Below are positions 8,766 to 17,673 of a stretch of 64,000 nt of DNA, piece after piece. The notes under the pieces were generated by a model that did no database searches, was not told the DNA's origin, and was given only the letters and a program-made list of their open reading frames with translations. Source of the stretch: Planctomycetota bacterium. Its GTDB lineage: Bacteria > Planctomycetota > UBA1135 > UBA2386. The number at the start of each line of letters is the position of its first letter. Within the stretch, counting starts at the first letter, position 1. Location of the stretch: assembly GCA_028281765.1 (NCBI GenBank), contig JANQJF010000073.1, forward strand, positions 1-64,000, written 5' to 3'. The position numbers were made by a program, and so were the translations under genes.

Positions 8766-11126
8766 ATGAGCGAGCACAACGACGCACTCAACTATCACTC
8801 GACACCGCCAGCCGGCAAGGTCGAGATTCAGCCGACCAAACCGTGCGTGACCCAGCAGGATCTGTCGCTGGCGTATACGCCGGGGGTCGCGGAGCCTTGC
8901 CGGGAGATTCACAAGGATCCGGAGAAGGTCTTCGACTACACGGCCAAGGGGAACCTGGTCGCGGTCGTCACCAATGGAACGGCGGTCCTCGGCCTCGGCG
9001 ACATCGGCCCCGAGGCCGGCAAGCCGGTGATGGAGGGTAAGGGAGTGCTCTTCAAGCGGTTCGCGGGAATCGACGTGTTCGACATCGAGCTGGACGCACC
9101 TGGCGTCGACGGATTCTGCCAGGCCGTCAAGGCGATGGCGCCGACGTTCGGCGGGATCAACCTCGAGGACGTGAAGGCGCCCGACTGCTTTCTGATCGAA
9201 GAGCGGCTGCGAGCGGAGCTCGACATCCCGGTTTTCCACGACGACCAGCACGGCACGGCGATCATCATCTGCGCGGGGTTGGTCAACGCCGTGATGCTCG
9301 CCGAGAAGCGCATGGAGGAGATCACGATCGTGTTCTCCGGTGCGGGTGCGGCAGCGCTAGCGACCGCGCGACTCGTGCAGTGCCTCGGCGTCAAGCGCGA
9401 CAACATTCTGCTGTGCGACAGCAAGGGCGTCGTCTACGAAGGTGCACCGGGTCTGGAAAAGAACAAGTTCAAGGCCGAGTACGCCGCGAAGACCGACAAG
9501 CGCACGTTGGCCGAAGCGCTCGACGGTGCGGACGTCTTCATCGGCGTGTCGGTCAAGGACGTCGTCACGCCCGACATGCTGCGCTCGATGGCGTCGCGAC
9601 CGATCGTGTTCGCGCTCGCGAATCCCGACCCCGAGATCCCGTACCCGGTCGCACGCGAGGCGCGGCCCGACGCGATCGTCGCGACCGGACGGTCGGACTT
9701 CCCAAACCAGGTCAACAACGTGCTCGGGTTTCCGTTCATCTTCCGTGGTGCGCTCGACGCGCGTGTGCGTGTCGTCAACGAGGCGATGATGATCGCGGCC
9801 GTGCACGCGCTGGCCGAACTCGCGCGGGAAGAGGTCGAAGAGTCGGTCAGCGAGGCCTACGGCGGACAGCGTCTGCGTTTCGGGCCCGAATACATCATCC
9901 CGAAGCCGTTCGATCCGCGTGTGCTTCTGCGCGTCGCTCCCGCGGTCGCGCTGGCCGCGACGATCTCGGGCGTCGCGCGCAAGCCGATCAACGACATCGA
10001 CGAGTATCGACTCGAGCTCGAGCGGCTGCTCGGCAAGGAGCGCGAGGTGTTTCGCTACGCGGTCACGCGTGCTCGTGCCCGGCCGTGCCGCGTCGCGTTC
10101 GCGGATGGCGAGAGCCCGAAGGTGCTCAGTGCCGCCGGACAGCTCTTGGAGGAGGGCATCGCGCGACCGGTGCTGGTCGGGCGCGAGGCGAAGATGCTCG
10201 AGCAGCTCGAGTCGCTAGACATCGAGCTGCCGCTCGGTTCCGACCGTTGCGAAGTCATCAACCCGCGTGAATCCGATCTGCGGCCGGAGTTCGAGCGCCT
10301 GCTGTTCGAACGTCGGAACCGAAAGGGTCTGACGCTGCACGACGCGCAGCGGCGCATGGCCATGCGCAACGACTTCGCCGCGATGCTCGTCACGGAGGGG
10401 CACGCGGACGCGATGATCGCCGGGCTCGGTGGCAGTTTCCCCGAGACGCTGCGGCCGATCCTGCAGGTCATCGGCACATCGCCCGACGCCACGCGCGCCG
10501 CCGGCGTCCACGTGATGGTGATGAACAACGAGTTGTTCTTCTTCGCGGACACGACGCTCACGCTGGAGCCGACCGCGGAGCAGCTCGCCGAGACCGCGTG
10601 CCTGACCGCCGAGCTCGCGCAGCAGTTCGGCGTTACGCCGCGCGTCGCGATGCTGTCGTTCTCCAACTTCGGTTCCGTCGCGCACGAGTCCGCGACTCGG
10701 ATGCGCCGGGCGATGGAGTTCGTGAGTTCGTGGCGGCCCGACCTCGAAGTGGAAGGCGAGATGCACGCGGACATCGCCCTGATGCCCGAGCACTCGAAGG
10801 ACCTGTATCCGTTCTCCCGTCTCACCGGACAAGCGAACGTGCTCGTCTTCCCATCGCTCGAGGCCGGCAACATCGCGCAGAAGATCGCGCTCTGCGCCGG
10901 CGCGGAAGTGTCGATCGGACCGATCCTCGTCGGCCTGAACCGATCGGCGAACATCCTCGCGCCGTACGCGACCGTGGGTGAGATCGTCATGACGGCGGCG
11001 ATCACCGCGATGCTCGCGGGGGCCGACAAGTCGCAGGCCGATCCGCAGGAGCTCGATCGCCTGCGTCTCGCGCGCCGCGCGACGACATGGGCGAGCGAGG
11101 ACTCGCCGACTCCGGCCGAGTCGTGA
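8766..11126 (+). CDS. maeB: NADP-dependent malic enzyme with phosphotransacetylase-like domain
   Basis: A 786-residue enzyme, typical length for MaeB. The N-terminal malic enzyme part (about 1-400) shows the conserved GVAEPC, GLGDIGPEAGKPVMEGK, VFHDDQHGTAII and the NAD(P)-binding VFSGAGAAALATA segments. It oxidatively decarboxylates malate to pyruvate with reduction of NADP. The C-terminal part (about 430-760) is the phosphotransacetylase-like domain usual in this class (KVLSAAGQLLEEG, FSNFGS, GLNRSANILAP), generally thought to be regulatory. The ATG at 8766 starts at the conserved beginning of the family; the open frame extends far upstream but antisense to the prolyl isomerase gene. The following gene starts within its stop codon. 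Confidence 0.93.
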   Translation: MSEHNDALNYHSTPPAGKVEIQPTKPCVTQQDLSLAYTPGVAEPCREIHKDPEKVFDYTAKGNLVAVVTNGTAVLGLGDIGPEAGKPVMEGKGVLFKRFAGIDVFDIELDAPGVDGFCQAVKAMAPTFGGINLEDVKAPDCFLIEERLRAELDIPVFHDDQHGTAIIICAGLVNAVMLAEKRMEEITIVFSGAGAAALATARLVQCLGVKRDNILLCDSKGVVYEGAPGLEKNKFKAEYAAKTDKRTLAEALDGADVFIGVSVKDVVTPDMLRSMASRPIVFALANPDPEIPYPVAREARPDAIVATGRSDFPNQVNNVLGFPFIFRGALDARVRVVNEAMMIAAVHALAELAREEVEESVSEAYGGQRLRFGPEYIIPKPFDPRVLLRVAPAVALAATISGVARKPINDIDEYRLELERLLGKEREVFRYAVTRARARPCRVAFADGESPKVLSAAGQLLEEGIARPVLVGREAKMLEQLESLDIELPLGSDRCEVINPRESDLRPEFERLLFERRNRKGLTLHDAQRRMAMRNDFAAMLVTEGHADAMIAGLGGSFPETLRPILQVIGTSPDATRAAGVHVMVMNNELFFFADTTLTLEPTAEQLAETACLTAELAQQFGVTPRVAMLSFSNFGSVAHESATRMRRAMEFVSSWRPDLEVEGEMHADIALMPEHSKDLYPFSRLTGQANVLVFPSLEAGNIAQKIALCAGAEVSIGPILVGLNRSANILAPYATVGEIVMTAAITAMLAGADKSQADPQELDRLRLARRATTWASEDSPTPAES

Positions 11127-12019
11127 CCCGGCTGGATCGACACCTCGTGGCGCAGGCCTGCCGGTACACCGGCGTCGCGCTGGCGTCGGTCTGGATCGGG
11201 TCGGTTGCCTTGACCGTGTTGGGGACGTTCGGCGTAGCCGGGTTGCCCGACGCCGCCGCTCTCGGACTGCTTGCGGCCTGGAGTTTGCCCGTGGCAATCC
11301 AGTGCGCCGTGCCACTCGGTGCGGCGTGGGGCGCGTTCGTGCTCGTCGAACGGCGGGAGCTCGAGTCTCTCTTCACCGCGGGGCTGCCGCCCTGGCGGGT
11401 CTCGGCTGCGCTCGTCGCGCCGTTGGTCGTGATGGTTCCGATGCTCTACGTCGCCGTCCACGAGACGCGCCCGGCGGCACGGGCGGCTTGGACGGACCGA
11501 GCCGCTGCGCAGATCCGCACGTCGCCCGACGAGTGGATCGTGGATTCGGGCCACGGTCGTCGCGTTGGGGAACGCGCGATGGCGTTGACGACACTCGGTC
11601 GGCGCTCGGTCCTCGGGATCGTGTTCGATGCAGACGGGACGTCGGTGCAGGCCGGTCGGTTCGCATTCGCGACCGATGGTGCACAGTCGTGCGGAGAGTT
11701 CGCGCGCGCCGACATCGTGGTCGCCGCCGGACCGCCACCGCTCTCGATGCGGGTCGAGCAGGAGCTGTCGACCGCGTTCCTGAGTGACCGCGGCGAGGTC
11801 TGGGCCACCGCGCGGGCGTCCGTCGAGTCTTGGGACGTGCGTGGGTTCGCGGCGCGTGAGCTTCGGGCACGGTCCGTTGCCGTCTGGAGCTGCCTGCTGT
11901 CGACATTGCTCGTGACCATGCCGTTGTGGTGGTCTCGTGCGCGCGCGCGAGGAGTGCAGATCGGGCTGGCGGCTCTCGCCGTCGCGGCTTCCGCGGCGCT
12001 GCCGAGGTGGATGTCGTGA
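11123..12019 (+). CDS. LptF/LptG-like permease, diverged
   Basis: A 298-residue membrane protein. Two N-terminal helices (about 15-75) are followed by the phrase ERRELESLFTAGLPPWRV and another helix, which matches the coupling-helix region of LptF/LptG/YjgP permeases (E-x-x-x-L-x-x-A-G-x-x-x-x-R). A soluble middle part (about 110-250) would be the periplasmic beta-jellyroll, and one C-terminal helix pair follows. LptF and LptG move lipopolysaccharide from the inner membrane with LptB. The start is taken as GTG at 11123, overlapping the maeB stop as GTGA; an ATG at 11087 is possible but inside maeB. It is coupled again to the next gene, as expected for a permease pair. Confidence 0.6.
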   Translation: MTRLDRHLVAQACRYTGVALASVWIGSVALTVLGTFGVAGLPDAAALGLLAAWSLPVAIQCAVPLGAAWGAFVLVERRELESLFTAGLPPWRVSAALVAPLVVMVPMLYVAVHETRPAARAAWTDRAAAQIRTSPDEWIVDSGHGRRVGERAMALTTLGRRSVLGIVFDADGTSVQAGRFAFATDGAQSCGEFARADIVVAAGPPPLSMRVEQELSTAFLSDRGEVWATARASVESWDVRGFAARELRARSVAVWSCLLSTLLVTMPLWWSRARARGVQIGLAALAVAASAALPRWMS

Positions 12020-12648
12020 GCAGGGTGGGGCGACATGTCGGCGTGCGATTCGGCGCGTTTCTGATCGGGCTCCTGGCGGGATCGGTTCTGCTGTTCTGGG
12101 CGCTCGGCGCCGTGTTGCACTGGTCCGGGCCGTCCCCCTGGTCCGTCGTGATGCCGCTCGGCGTGCTCGCCGCATGGCTCACTCGTCGTCGCACTCTGGC
12201 GCTCGGCGAAGACGTCGCGATCGCGGCGTCCGGAACTTCACCCGTCTCCGAGGTCGGGTTTGCCGCAATCGTCCTGCTCGTGGCGCAACTCGTCCTGTGT
12301 TGGCCCGGGGAACAGCTCGCTCCGACGGATGAGGTGAAGTGGGGCCGCGTCTTGCACAGTCTCGATGCTCCTGAACGGCTGTTGGTTGCGCGAGGCCCGA
12401 CGCAACCGGCGCTCGTCTTGGACGGTGGGGGTGCTCTCGCCGAGGTGTCGGCGGTCGCTACTCGAGCGGATGCGCCGGGGTTCGTCCCCGCGCGCTTCCG
12501 CTCCGGCCGCGCACGCGCCCAGCTGTTCTTCGCGCATCCACCGACGAGCCCATCGGACCATCCGCTCGATCCTGCGCCGTGGCGCTGGATCTACGTGGCC
12601 GCGGGGTTCGTCGTGGCTCTAGCGTGCATGCGTCAACGATTGCGGTGA
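12016..12648 (+). CDS. Membrane protein, possible second LptF/G-like subunit
   Basis: A 210-residue protein with about four predicted helices (GAFLIGLLAGSVLLFWALG, VVMPLGVLAAWL, GFAAIVLLVAQLVL, WIYVAAGFVVALAC) around a short soluble segment (about 90-180). The start is GTG at 12016 inside the stop codon of the preceding LptF-like gene. Its position as the second gene of a coupled pair suggests it is the LptG-like partner, but it is short for the family (usually about 350 residues) and the diagnostic coupling motif is not seen, so this is inference. Its last 30 bp overlap the 3-prime end of the convergent histidine kinase gene. Confidence 0.55.
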   Translation: MSRVGRHVGVRFGAFLIGLLAGSVLLFWALGAVLHWSGPSPWSVVMPLGVLAAWLTRRRTLALGEDVAIAASGTSPVSEVGFAAIVLLVAQLVLCWPGEQLAPTDEVKWGRVLHSLDAPERLLVARGPTQPALVLDGGGALAEVSAVATRADAPGFVPARFRSGRARAQLFFAHPPTSPSDHPLDPAPWRWIYVAAGFVVALACMRQRLR

Positions 12649-13845
12649 CGTCACCGCTGCAAGCGGCAGGCGGAACACGAAGCATGCGCCGCGCCAGTCA
12701 CGCTCTTCGAACTCCAGCGAGCCGCGGTGCGCGTTTGCGATGCCGGCGCTGATCGCCAGTCCCAGCCCGACGCCCTGCGGCTTGTCTGTCAGGTCGACGC
12801 TGGACTGGCCGAACGCGGCGAACATCGTCGGCTGCTTCTCACGCGGCACGCCCGGCCCCTCGTCCATGACTCGCACGGTCGCCTGCTTGGCTTCGACCGA
12901 CATCTCGACGTCGACGCGACCTCCCGGGAACGAGAATTTGATCGCGTTGTCGATCAGGTTGACGAGCACTTGCTCGACGCGCGCGCGGTCGCACTCGACC
13001 ACGTAGAAGCCCTCCTGAATCGAGATCGCGACCTCGACGTTCTTCTCCGTCGCGGCCTTGCCCAGACTTTCGACGGCGCTCTCGACCATGTCGCGGAGAT
13101 CGTGTTCCGCGACTTCGAGCTCGATGGCCTTCGCCTGCATCTTCGAGAACTCGAGCAGCGACTCGATGATCGCGAGCAACCGCTGCCCCTCGCGGTCGAT
13201 GATCTGCAGAAACTCGAGTCGCGCGAGCGGGTCGTCTTCGGTGAAGTGGGTCAGAATCTCCGACGCCGCGAGAATCGACGTCAGCGGCGTCCGCATCTCG
13301 TGGCTGATGTTCGACAGGAACGCGTCCTTCGCCTGATCGAGCGTGCGCAGCTGTTCGTTCGCGCGCTCGAGTTGCGCGTTGCGTTCGGCGACGTCGCGCT
13401 CGAGTTCGTGCGTGTGCGCGGCATCGACGATGCGACTCTGCTCCAGTCGCTCCGCCATGATGTTGAACCGCCGCGTCAGAATCCTCAGATCGAGGAAGCC
13501 TCGCTCCGGCAGCTGCACGTCGAGCTTGTCCGCTCCCACCTGTCGCAGCGCCTGGCGGAGCGTTCGCAGTGGCGCGAGCATCTGGTACACGATCTGGTTC
13601 ATCGCGATCGTCGCGACGGCGACGGCGCAGATGCAGGTCGCGAGCAGGACCGCGACGCGCCCGCCCGCCGGGAGTTCACTCGACGAAACGGCGACGCCGA
13701 GTGCAGCCATCGCGGCGGCGACGTGGAAGGTGATGGCCGAGGCCGTCAGCACGATCCCGGTACGCAGACGCATGCCCTGCGTCGTCGGGCGCGGTTCCGG
13801 ACGTCGAGATCTGCGTGGCATAGGGTCCATCTGACCTATCGGCAT
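12619..13845 (-). CDS. Membrane sensor histidine kinase with HAMP
   Basis: About 408 residues. Two helices (roughly 30-50 and 60-85) anchor it in the inner membrane with almost no periplasmic loop, so the signal is probably membrane-borne or cytoplasmic. A HAMP segment and a coiled coil (ERDVAERNAQLERANEQL) lead to the HisKA domain with the phosphorylated His in SNISHEMRTPLTSI. The ATPase domain has the N box NLIDNAIKFS, G1 DEGPGVP and G2 GVGLGLAIS. No receiver domain is attached and no response regulator gene is adjacent. Start uncertain: ATG at 13845 is used; GTG at 13872 and later ATGs are also open. The 3-prime end overlaps the convergent membrane gene by 30 bp. Confidence 0.85.
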   Translation of the reverse strand: MPIGQMDPMPRRSRRPEPRPTTQGMRLRTGIVLTASAITFHVAAAMAALGVAVSSSELPAGGRVAVLLATCICAVAVATIAMNQIVYQMLAPLRTLRQALRQVGADKLDVQLPERGFLDLRILTRRFNIMAERLEQSRIVDAAHTHELERDVAERNAQLERANEQLRTLDQAKDAFLSNISHEMRTPLTSILAASEILTHFTEDDPLARLEFLQIIDREGQRLLAIIESLLEFSKMQAKAIELEVAEHDLRDMVESAVESLGKAATEKNVEVAISIQEGFYVVECDRARVEQVLVNLIDNAIKFSFPGGRVDVEMSVEAKQATVRVMDEGPGVPREKQPTMFAAFGQSSVDLTDKPQGVGLGLAISAGIANAHRGSLEFEERDWRGACFVFRLPLAAVTSPQSLTHAR

Positions 13846-13906
13846 CAGACGGCGTCCCGTGTGAGCGCACACCCCGATCGGGGGGTGATTGTTCGCTCGG
13901 GTCAGC

Positions 13907-15247
13907 TCACGCGGAGCCGACGCACTCGGTCTCGTTCTGGCGAACCACCGTGAACTCGGGCGTTCCGCCGCGGACCTTTACCTTGATCCGGTCGTTCTCG
14001 GTCAGGCCTTCCGCCAGGATGAGGTCCGTCAGCGGATCCTCGATGCGGCGCTTGATCAGTCGCCGCAATTCGCGCGCGCCGTACTCCTCGGAGAAGCCGT
14101 CGCGGGCCAAGTGGTTCTTCACGCCCGGCGAGAACTCGACGCCGATGCCGTTCTGTTGCAGCAGCGCGCCGACTTCCTTGAGCATGCGGTGTGCGATGCG
14201 CGTGCAGACCTTGACGTCGAGAGGGTTGAACACGACGACGTCGTCGATGCGGTTGATGAACTCGGGGCGGAAGTGATCCTTCATCGCCTCGATCGTCGTC
14301 TGCTTCAGCTCACCGTTCTCGATCGACGGCTTGTCCGAAGCGCGGAAGCCCATGCGCGAACGAATCGCGTCGATCTTCTCGATGCCGAGGTTACTCGTCA
14401 GGATGACGATCGTCTTGTCGAACGAGATCGTCTGACCCTTGCTGTCCGTCAGCACGCCCTCGTCGAGCAGCTGCAAGAGCAGGTTGTGTACCTTCGTGTG
14501 CGCCTTCTCGATCTCGTCGAAGAGCACGATGCAGTGCTGCTTCTTCTTGACGGACTCGGTCAGGTAGCCGCCTTCGCTGTGGCCGATGTAGCCCGGCGGG
14601 GAGCCGATCAGCTTCGCGTACTCGTGCGGCAGCGCGTATTCGGAGCAGTCGATCCGGACGAGGTGGCCGGAACCGTCGTAGAGCGTGCGCGAGAGCGCCT
14701 TCGCCAGTTCGGTCTTGCCCGTGCCCGTGCGGCCGACGAGCAGGAACGTGCCGACCGGAGCCTGTGGTCGTTTGAGACCGACGGCTGCCTTCTTGACGGC
14801 GCGCACCAGGCTGCTGATGGCTTCGTCCTGACCGACGATCTGCGCCTTCAGGTGCTTCTCGAGACCGAGCACCTTGCGGTAGAGCGCCGAACGATCGCCA
14901 CCCGGGTAGGGGACGATCGGGTCCGCGGACTCGTTGGTCGCGCTCTTGTTCGGCAGGCTTACCTGGTGGATCTCGAGGCTCGGATTGACGTCGATGCAGA
15001 TCTGATAGAGCAGCTCTTCGACGACCTCGAGATCGTAGTTCTCGTCGAGTCGATCGATCGAAGTCATGACTTCCGAGCGGAAACCCGGAACGCATGCTTC
15101 GACGATCTTGCGACGGTAGCTCGCCTTGTTGGTGATCTCGTGCTCGAGGAGCTCCTGCATCACGTCTTCGGAGCAACTGCGAACCCTGATGAACTCGTCG
15201 ATCAGGTCGAAGTACTTGATGACGATGCTGTCGTCCGACTGCTTCAC
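13907..15247 (-). CDS. Single-ring ClpC-like AAA+ ATPase
   Basis: A 446-residue protein equivalent to the second ATPase domain of ClpA/ClpC preceded by about 130 residues I do not recognise (no Clp-N repeats, no first AAA ring). Walker A is GRTGTGKT near 171, Walker B IVLFDEIEKAH near 241, pore segment GSPPGYIGHSEGGYLTE, sensor FRPEFINRIDD, and the C-terminal D2-small domain follows (YGARELRRLIKRRIEDPL). A loop reading SRMGFRAS near 299 sits where ClpC carries the ClpP-binding [ILV]-G-[FL] tripeptide, so binding to ClpP is plausible though Met at the first position is unusual. Likely an unfoldase with its own substrate-choosing N domain. It is divergent from a Ser/Thr kinase gene 89 bp away. 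Confidence 0.82.
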   Translation of the reverse strand: MKQSDDSIVIKYFDLIDEFIRVRSCSEDVMQELLEHEITNKASYRRKIVEACVPGFRSEVMTSIDRLDENYDLEVVEELLYQICIDVNPSLEIHQVSLPNKSATNESADPIVPYPGGDRSALYRKVLGLEKHLKAQIVGQDEAISSLVRAVKKAAVGLKRPQAPVGTFLLVGRTGTGKTELAKALSRTLYDGSGHLVRIDCSEYALPHEYAKLIGSPPGYIGHSEGGYLTESVKKKQHCIVLFDEIEKAHTKVHNLLLQLLDEGVLTDSKGQTISFDKTIVILTSNLGIEKIDAIRSRMGFRASDKPSIENGELKQTTIEAMKDHFRPEFINRIDDVVVFNPLDVKVCTRIAHRMLKEVGALLQQNGIGVEFSPGVKNHLARDGFSEEYGARELRRLIKRRIEDPLTDLILAEGLTENDRIKVKVRGGTPEFTVVRQNETECVGSA

Positions 15248-15336
15248 GCGTTACCTCTGTCGTGGTGCATCCGGGAGTTGTATCGGGACCGCTTGCTTGA
15301 CATCTTGAGGGGCGTCGACGGACGTTCCTGACCGAC

Positions 15337-16440
15337 ATGAATTCGCCAAAAACAGTCAAGTTCCTCGCGCAGCTCGTGCACCGTGGATTGTTGGGTGCAG
15401 AGGCGGCGCAAGGTGCTCTCAGCGCTCCGGACGCGAAGAAGTTCCTGATCGATCAGGGCATCGTGACGGCCGAGCAGTGGGACGAGTGGGTCGACACGAA
15501 CGCCGGAACGCGCCCGAAATTGACACGTTACGAGCTCTTGCGCGATCTCGGCGAAGGCGGCGAGGCCCGCGTGTTCGAAGCGCGCGACCGACAATCCGGA
15601 GATGTCGTCGCTTTGAAAGTGCTCAAGTCGGAACTGTCCAAGGACTCGACTGTCGTCCAACGATTCATCGCCGAGGCAAAGCTCCTCATCGAATTGGAGT
15701 GCGAAAACATCGTGTCCGGAAATCGGGTTGCGCGCGAAGGCCCGGTGTTTTTCAGCGCGATGGAGCTCATCGACGGGGAGAACCTGCAAGACCGGCTGGC
15801 CGAGTTCGGCCCCCTCGACGAGGACCTGGCACTCGACGTCGTGCGCCAAGTCGCGAACGCGCTGTCCTATCTCCACACGCGCAACTTCGTCCATCGCGAC
15901 ATCAAGCCGGGCAATCTGTTGCTGTCGAAAGACGGGCGCGTCGTGCTGATCGATCTGGGCTTCGCGATGAGTGGTGGAGCGGACACGGCGGAGTCCGAGA
16001 CGACGGCGGGGACGGTGCACTACATCTCGCCGGAGCAGGCGCGTGGGCGGGACGGTCTCGACGTGCGCGCGGACATCTACTCCCTCGGCGCGACGCTCTA
16101 TCACCTCCTGACCGGATCGTTGCCGTTCGCCGGTGAGTCCTCCGAGGAGGTCATGGCCAAGCAGGTTCTCGAGGCGCTGTCCGGAGAGGAGATCCGCGCG
16201 ATGGATCTGTCGCCGCAGGTGCACTACCTGATCGAGAAGATGATGGCGAAGGAGAAGGAGATCCGATTCCAAGACCCGTCGCAGCTCGCCGAAGAGGTCG
16301 AGGCCGTGCTCGAACAGCGTCGGCGTGAGGCCGAGTTGCGCGAGCGACCGTCTTCGCCGTTGCTCGGTCGCCGTCGCAGCTCCGGCGGGCGAGGGGATCG
16401 AGATCGTGACCGCGGCTCGCGTCGCCGTCGCCGCCGCTGA
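15337..16440 (+). CDS. Hanks-type serine/threonine protein kinase
   Basis: A 367-residue soluble kinase. A 65-residue N-terminal region of short helices (QLVHRGLLGAEAAQGAL, LIDQGIVTAEQW) resembles small protein-binding modules fused to planctomycete kinases. The kinase domain (about 68-325) has the glycine loop GEGGEARV, lysine in VALKVLK, catalytic loop HRDIKPGNLLL, DLG (rather than DFG) in VLIDLGFA, and GTVHYISPEQARG. The tail after 335 is Arg/Gly/Asp-rich and could bind nucleic acid or acidic partners. No transmembrane helix, so it is cytoplasmic. Its stop overlaps the start of the cysteine-cluster gene by one base (TGATG), indicating translational coupling. Confidence 0.88.
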   Translation: MNSPKTVKFLAQLVHRGLLGAEAAQGALSAPDAKKFLIDQGIVTAEQWDEWVDTNAGTRPKLTRYELLRDLGEGGEARVFEARDRQSGDVVALKVLKSELSKDSTVVQRFIAEAKLLIELECENIVSGNRVAREGPVFFSAMELIDGENLQDRLAEFGPLDEDLALDVVRQVANALSYLHTRNFVHRDIKPGNLLLSKDGRVVLIDLGFAMSGGADTAESETTAGTVHYISPEQARGRDGLDVRADIYSLGATLYHLLTGSLPFAGESSEEVMAKQVLEALSGEEIRAMDLSPQVHYLIEKMMAKEKEIRFQDPSQLAEEVEAVLEQRRREAELRERPSSPLLGRRRSSGGRGDRDRDRGSRRRRRR

Positions 16441-16805
16441 TGGAGTTTCCGTTCGAGTTCGACTGCCAGCGGTCCGGCAACTGCTGTTCGCGTCCCGGTG
16501 GATTCGTCCGTGTCGACGATGCGGACATCCGCGCGATCGCGGACGAGATCGGCATGTCGGCTGCCGCCGTTCGTTCGCGCTACGTCGACGCGTCCCGCGG
16601 CGTCCTCAAGTCGGATCCATCCGGGCGATGCGTGTTCCTCGAAGACGGTAGCCGCGCGAAGTGCGAGATCTACCCCGCGCGGCCGCGGAAGTGTCAAACC
16701 TGGCCGTTCTGGGAAGAGCTGCTGCGATCGCCGGAGTTGCTCGAGGGCGCGATCCGGCTGTGTCCGGGCATCCGGCTCAAGCCAGCGCCCGACGAATCTC
16801 CGTGA
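16440..16805 (+). CDS. YkgJ-family cysteine-cluster protein
   Basis: A 121-residue protein with the pattern of the YkgJ/UPF0153 zinc- or iron-binding family: CxxxGNCC near the start (CQRSGNCCSRPGGFV), a central GRCVFLEDGSRAKCEIYPARPRKCQTWPFW and a late LCPGI. The spaced cysteines would hold a metal cluster. The biochemical role of this family is not established. It is coupled to the kinase gene upstream through a TGATG junction and its last 29 bp overlap the convergent sirtuin gene. Confidence 0.82.
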   Translation: MEFPFEFDCQRSGNCCSRPGGFVRVDDADIRAIADEIGMSAAAVRSRYVDASRGVLKSDPSGRCVFLEDGSRAKCEIYPARPRKCQTWPFWEELLRSPELLEGAIRLCPGIRLKPAPDESP

Positions 16806-17604
16806 CCAGGTGCGGCACGGCCTGGGCGGCGCGCGCGGCGACGTGCACTCCGTGAGCGTGCTCGGCGACGAGTTCGGTGACCGGATTCGCGTATGGATCG
16901 ATCGCGATGATCGAGAGTCCCGAGTAGACGGCCTGGGTGACGACCATCTGCGGTAGCCGTGTTGCTCCGGTCGTGCCGATGACGATCAGCAGCGCCGCGT
17001 GCTGCGCCGCGCTCAGGCTGCTGTCGAATCGATAGCGCTCTTCGTCGTAGCACTCGTCGAACCACAGCACATTGGGGCGCAGCGGCGCTTTGCACCGGCT
17101 GCAGTGCAGAGCGGTGGGGAGGGTCGGCGTCGCGGACTCGATGTCCTCGGGTATCCGCACCAGGTCCTTGTTGCACTCCGCGCTGCAGCGGGCGTATTCG
17201 AGATTGCCGTGGATCTGAAACGTGTGCTCCGGCGTGTTCCCCGCGCGGAGGTGGAGTCCGTCGACGTTCTGCGTGATCAGTAGAAAGCGTCGCGGGGTCG
17301 ACCGCTCGAAGTCGGCGAGCGACTTGTGCGCGGCGTTCGGTTCGGCGGCGCGGCACGTGCGGAGCCGGTGCAGGTACCAATCCCAAACGGTCTCGGGCAT
17401 GCGGCGGAACGCGGCGAACGTCGCGAGCTCCTCCGGGTGATAGTTCTTGGATCCGACCGTCCAATACCCCTCGGGTCCGCGGAACGTCGGGACTCCGCTG
17501 TCGGCCGAGATGCCGGCGCCGGTCAGGAAGACGATACGGCGGTCGAGGGCGCACGCGCGTTCGATGAGTGCGGCCAGGGCGGATCGGGGGAGAGCACCGT
17601 CCAT
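16777..17604 (-). CDS. NAD-dependent protein deacylase, Sir2 family
   Basis: A 275-residue sirtuin. Visible are the NAD-binding GAGISADSGVPTFRG, the catalytic TQNVDGLHLRAGN with the histidine of FQIHGNLEYARC, a four-cysteine zinc site (CSAEC and CSRCK), PNVLWFDE, and the Rossmann-end segments VIGTTGATRLPQ and AIDPYANP. It should remove acyl groups from protein lysines using NAD. The ATG at 17604 puts the Rossmann motif near residue 28, normal for the family; the open frame further upstream runs through the crcB gene in antisense. Divergent from crcB with about 70 bp between starts; no fluoride riboswitch pattern was found there. Confidence 0.9.
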   Translation of the reverse strand: MDGALPRSALAALIERACALDRRIVFLTGAGISADSGVPTFRGPEGYWTVGSKNYHPEELATFAAFRRMPETVWDWYLHRLRTCRAAEPNAAHKSLADFERSTPRRFLLITQNVDGLHLRAGNTPEHTFQIHGNLEYARCSAECNKDLVRIPEDIESATPTLPTALHCSRCKAPLRPNVLWFDECYDEERYRFDSSLSAAQHAALLIVIGTTGATRLPQMVVTQAVYSGLSIIAIDPYANPVTELVAEHAHGVHVAARAAQAVPHLVTEIRRALA

Positions 17605-17673
17605 CGCGCCATCATACCGGCTCCGCCGAATCCTGTGGCGCGCCGCCGCGTCACACGGGATCTTCCTGTGGCC

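Noticed and set aside
10055-12175. 706-codon minus-strand open frame opposite maeB and the membrane pair
   Set aside because: Antisense shadow of conserved genes; composition dominated by Arg and Ser with no fold or motif.
17605-17673. Fluoride riboswitch before crcB
   Set aside because: The 69-bp leader does not contain the conserved crcB-motif segments; it is also shared with the divergent sirtuin promoter.
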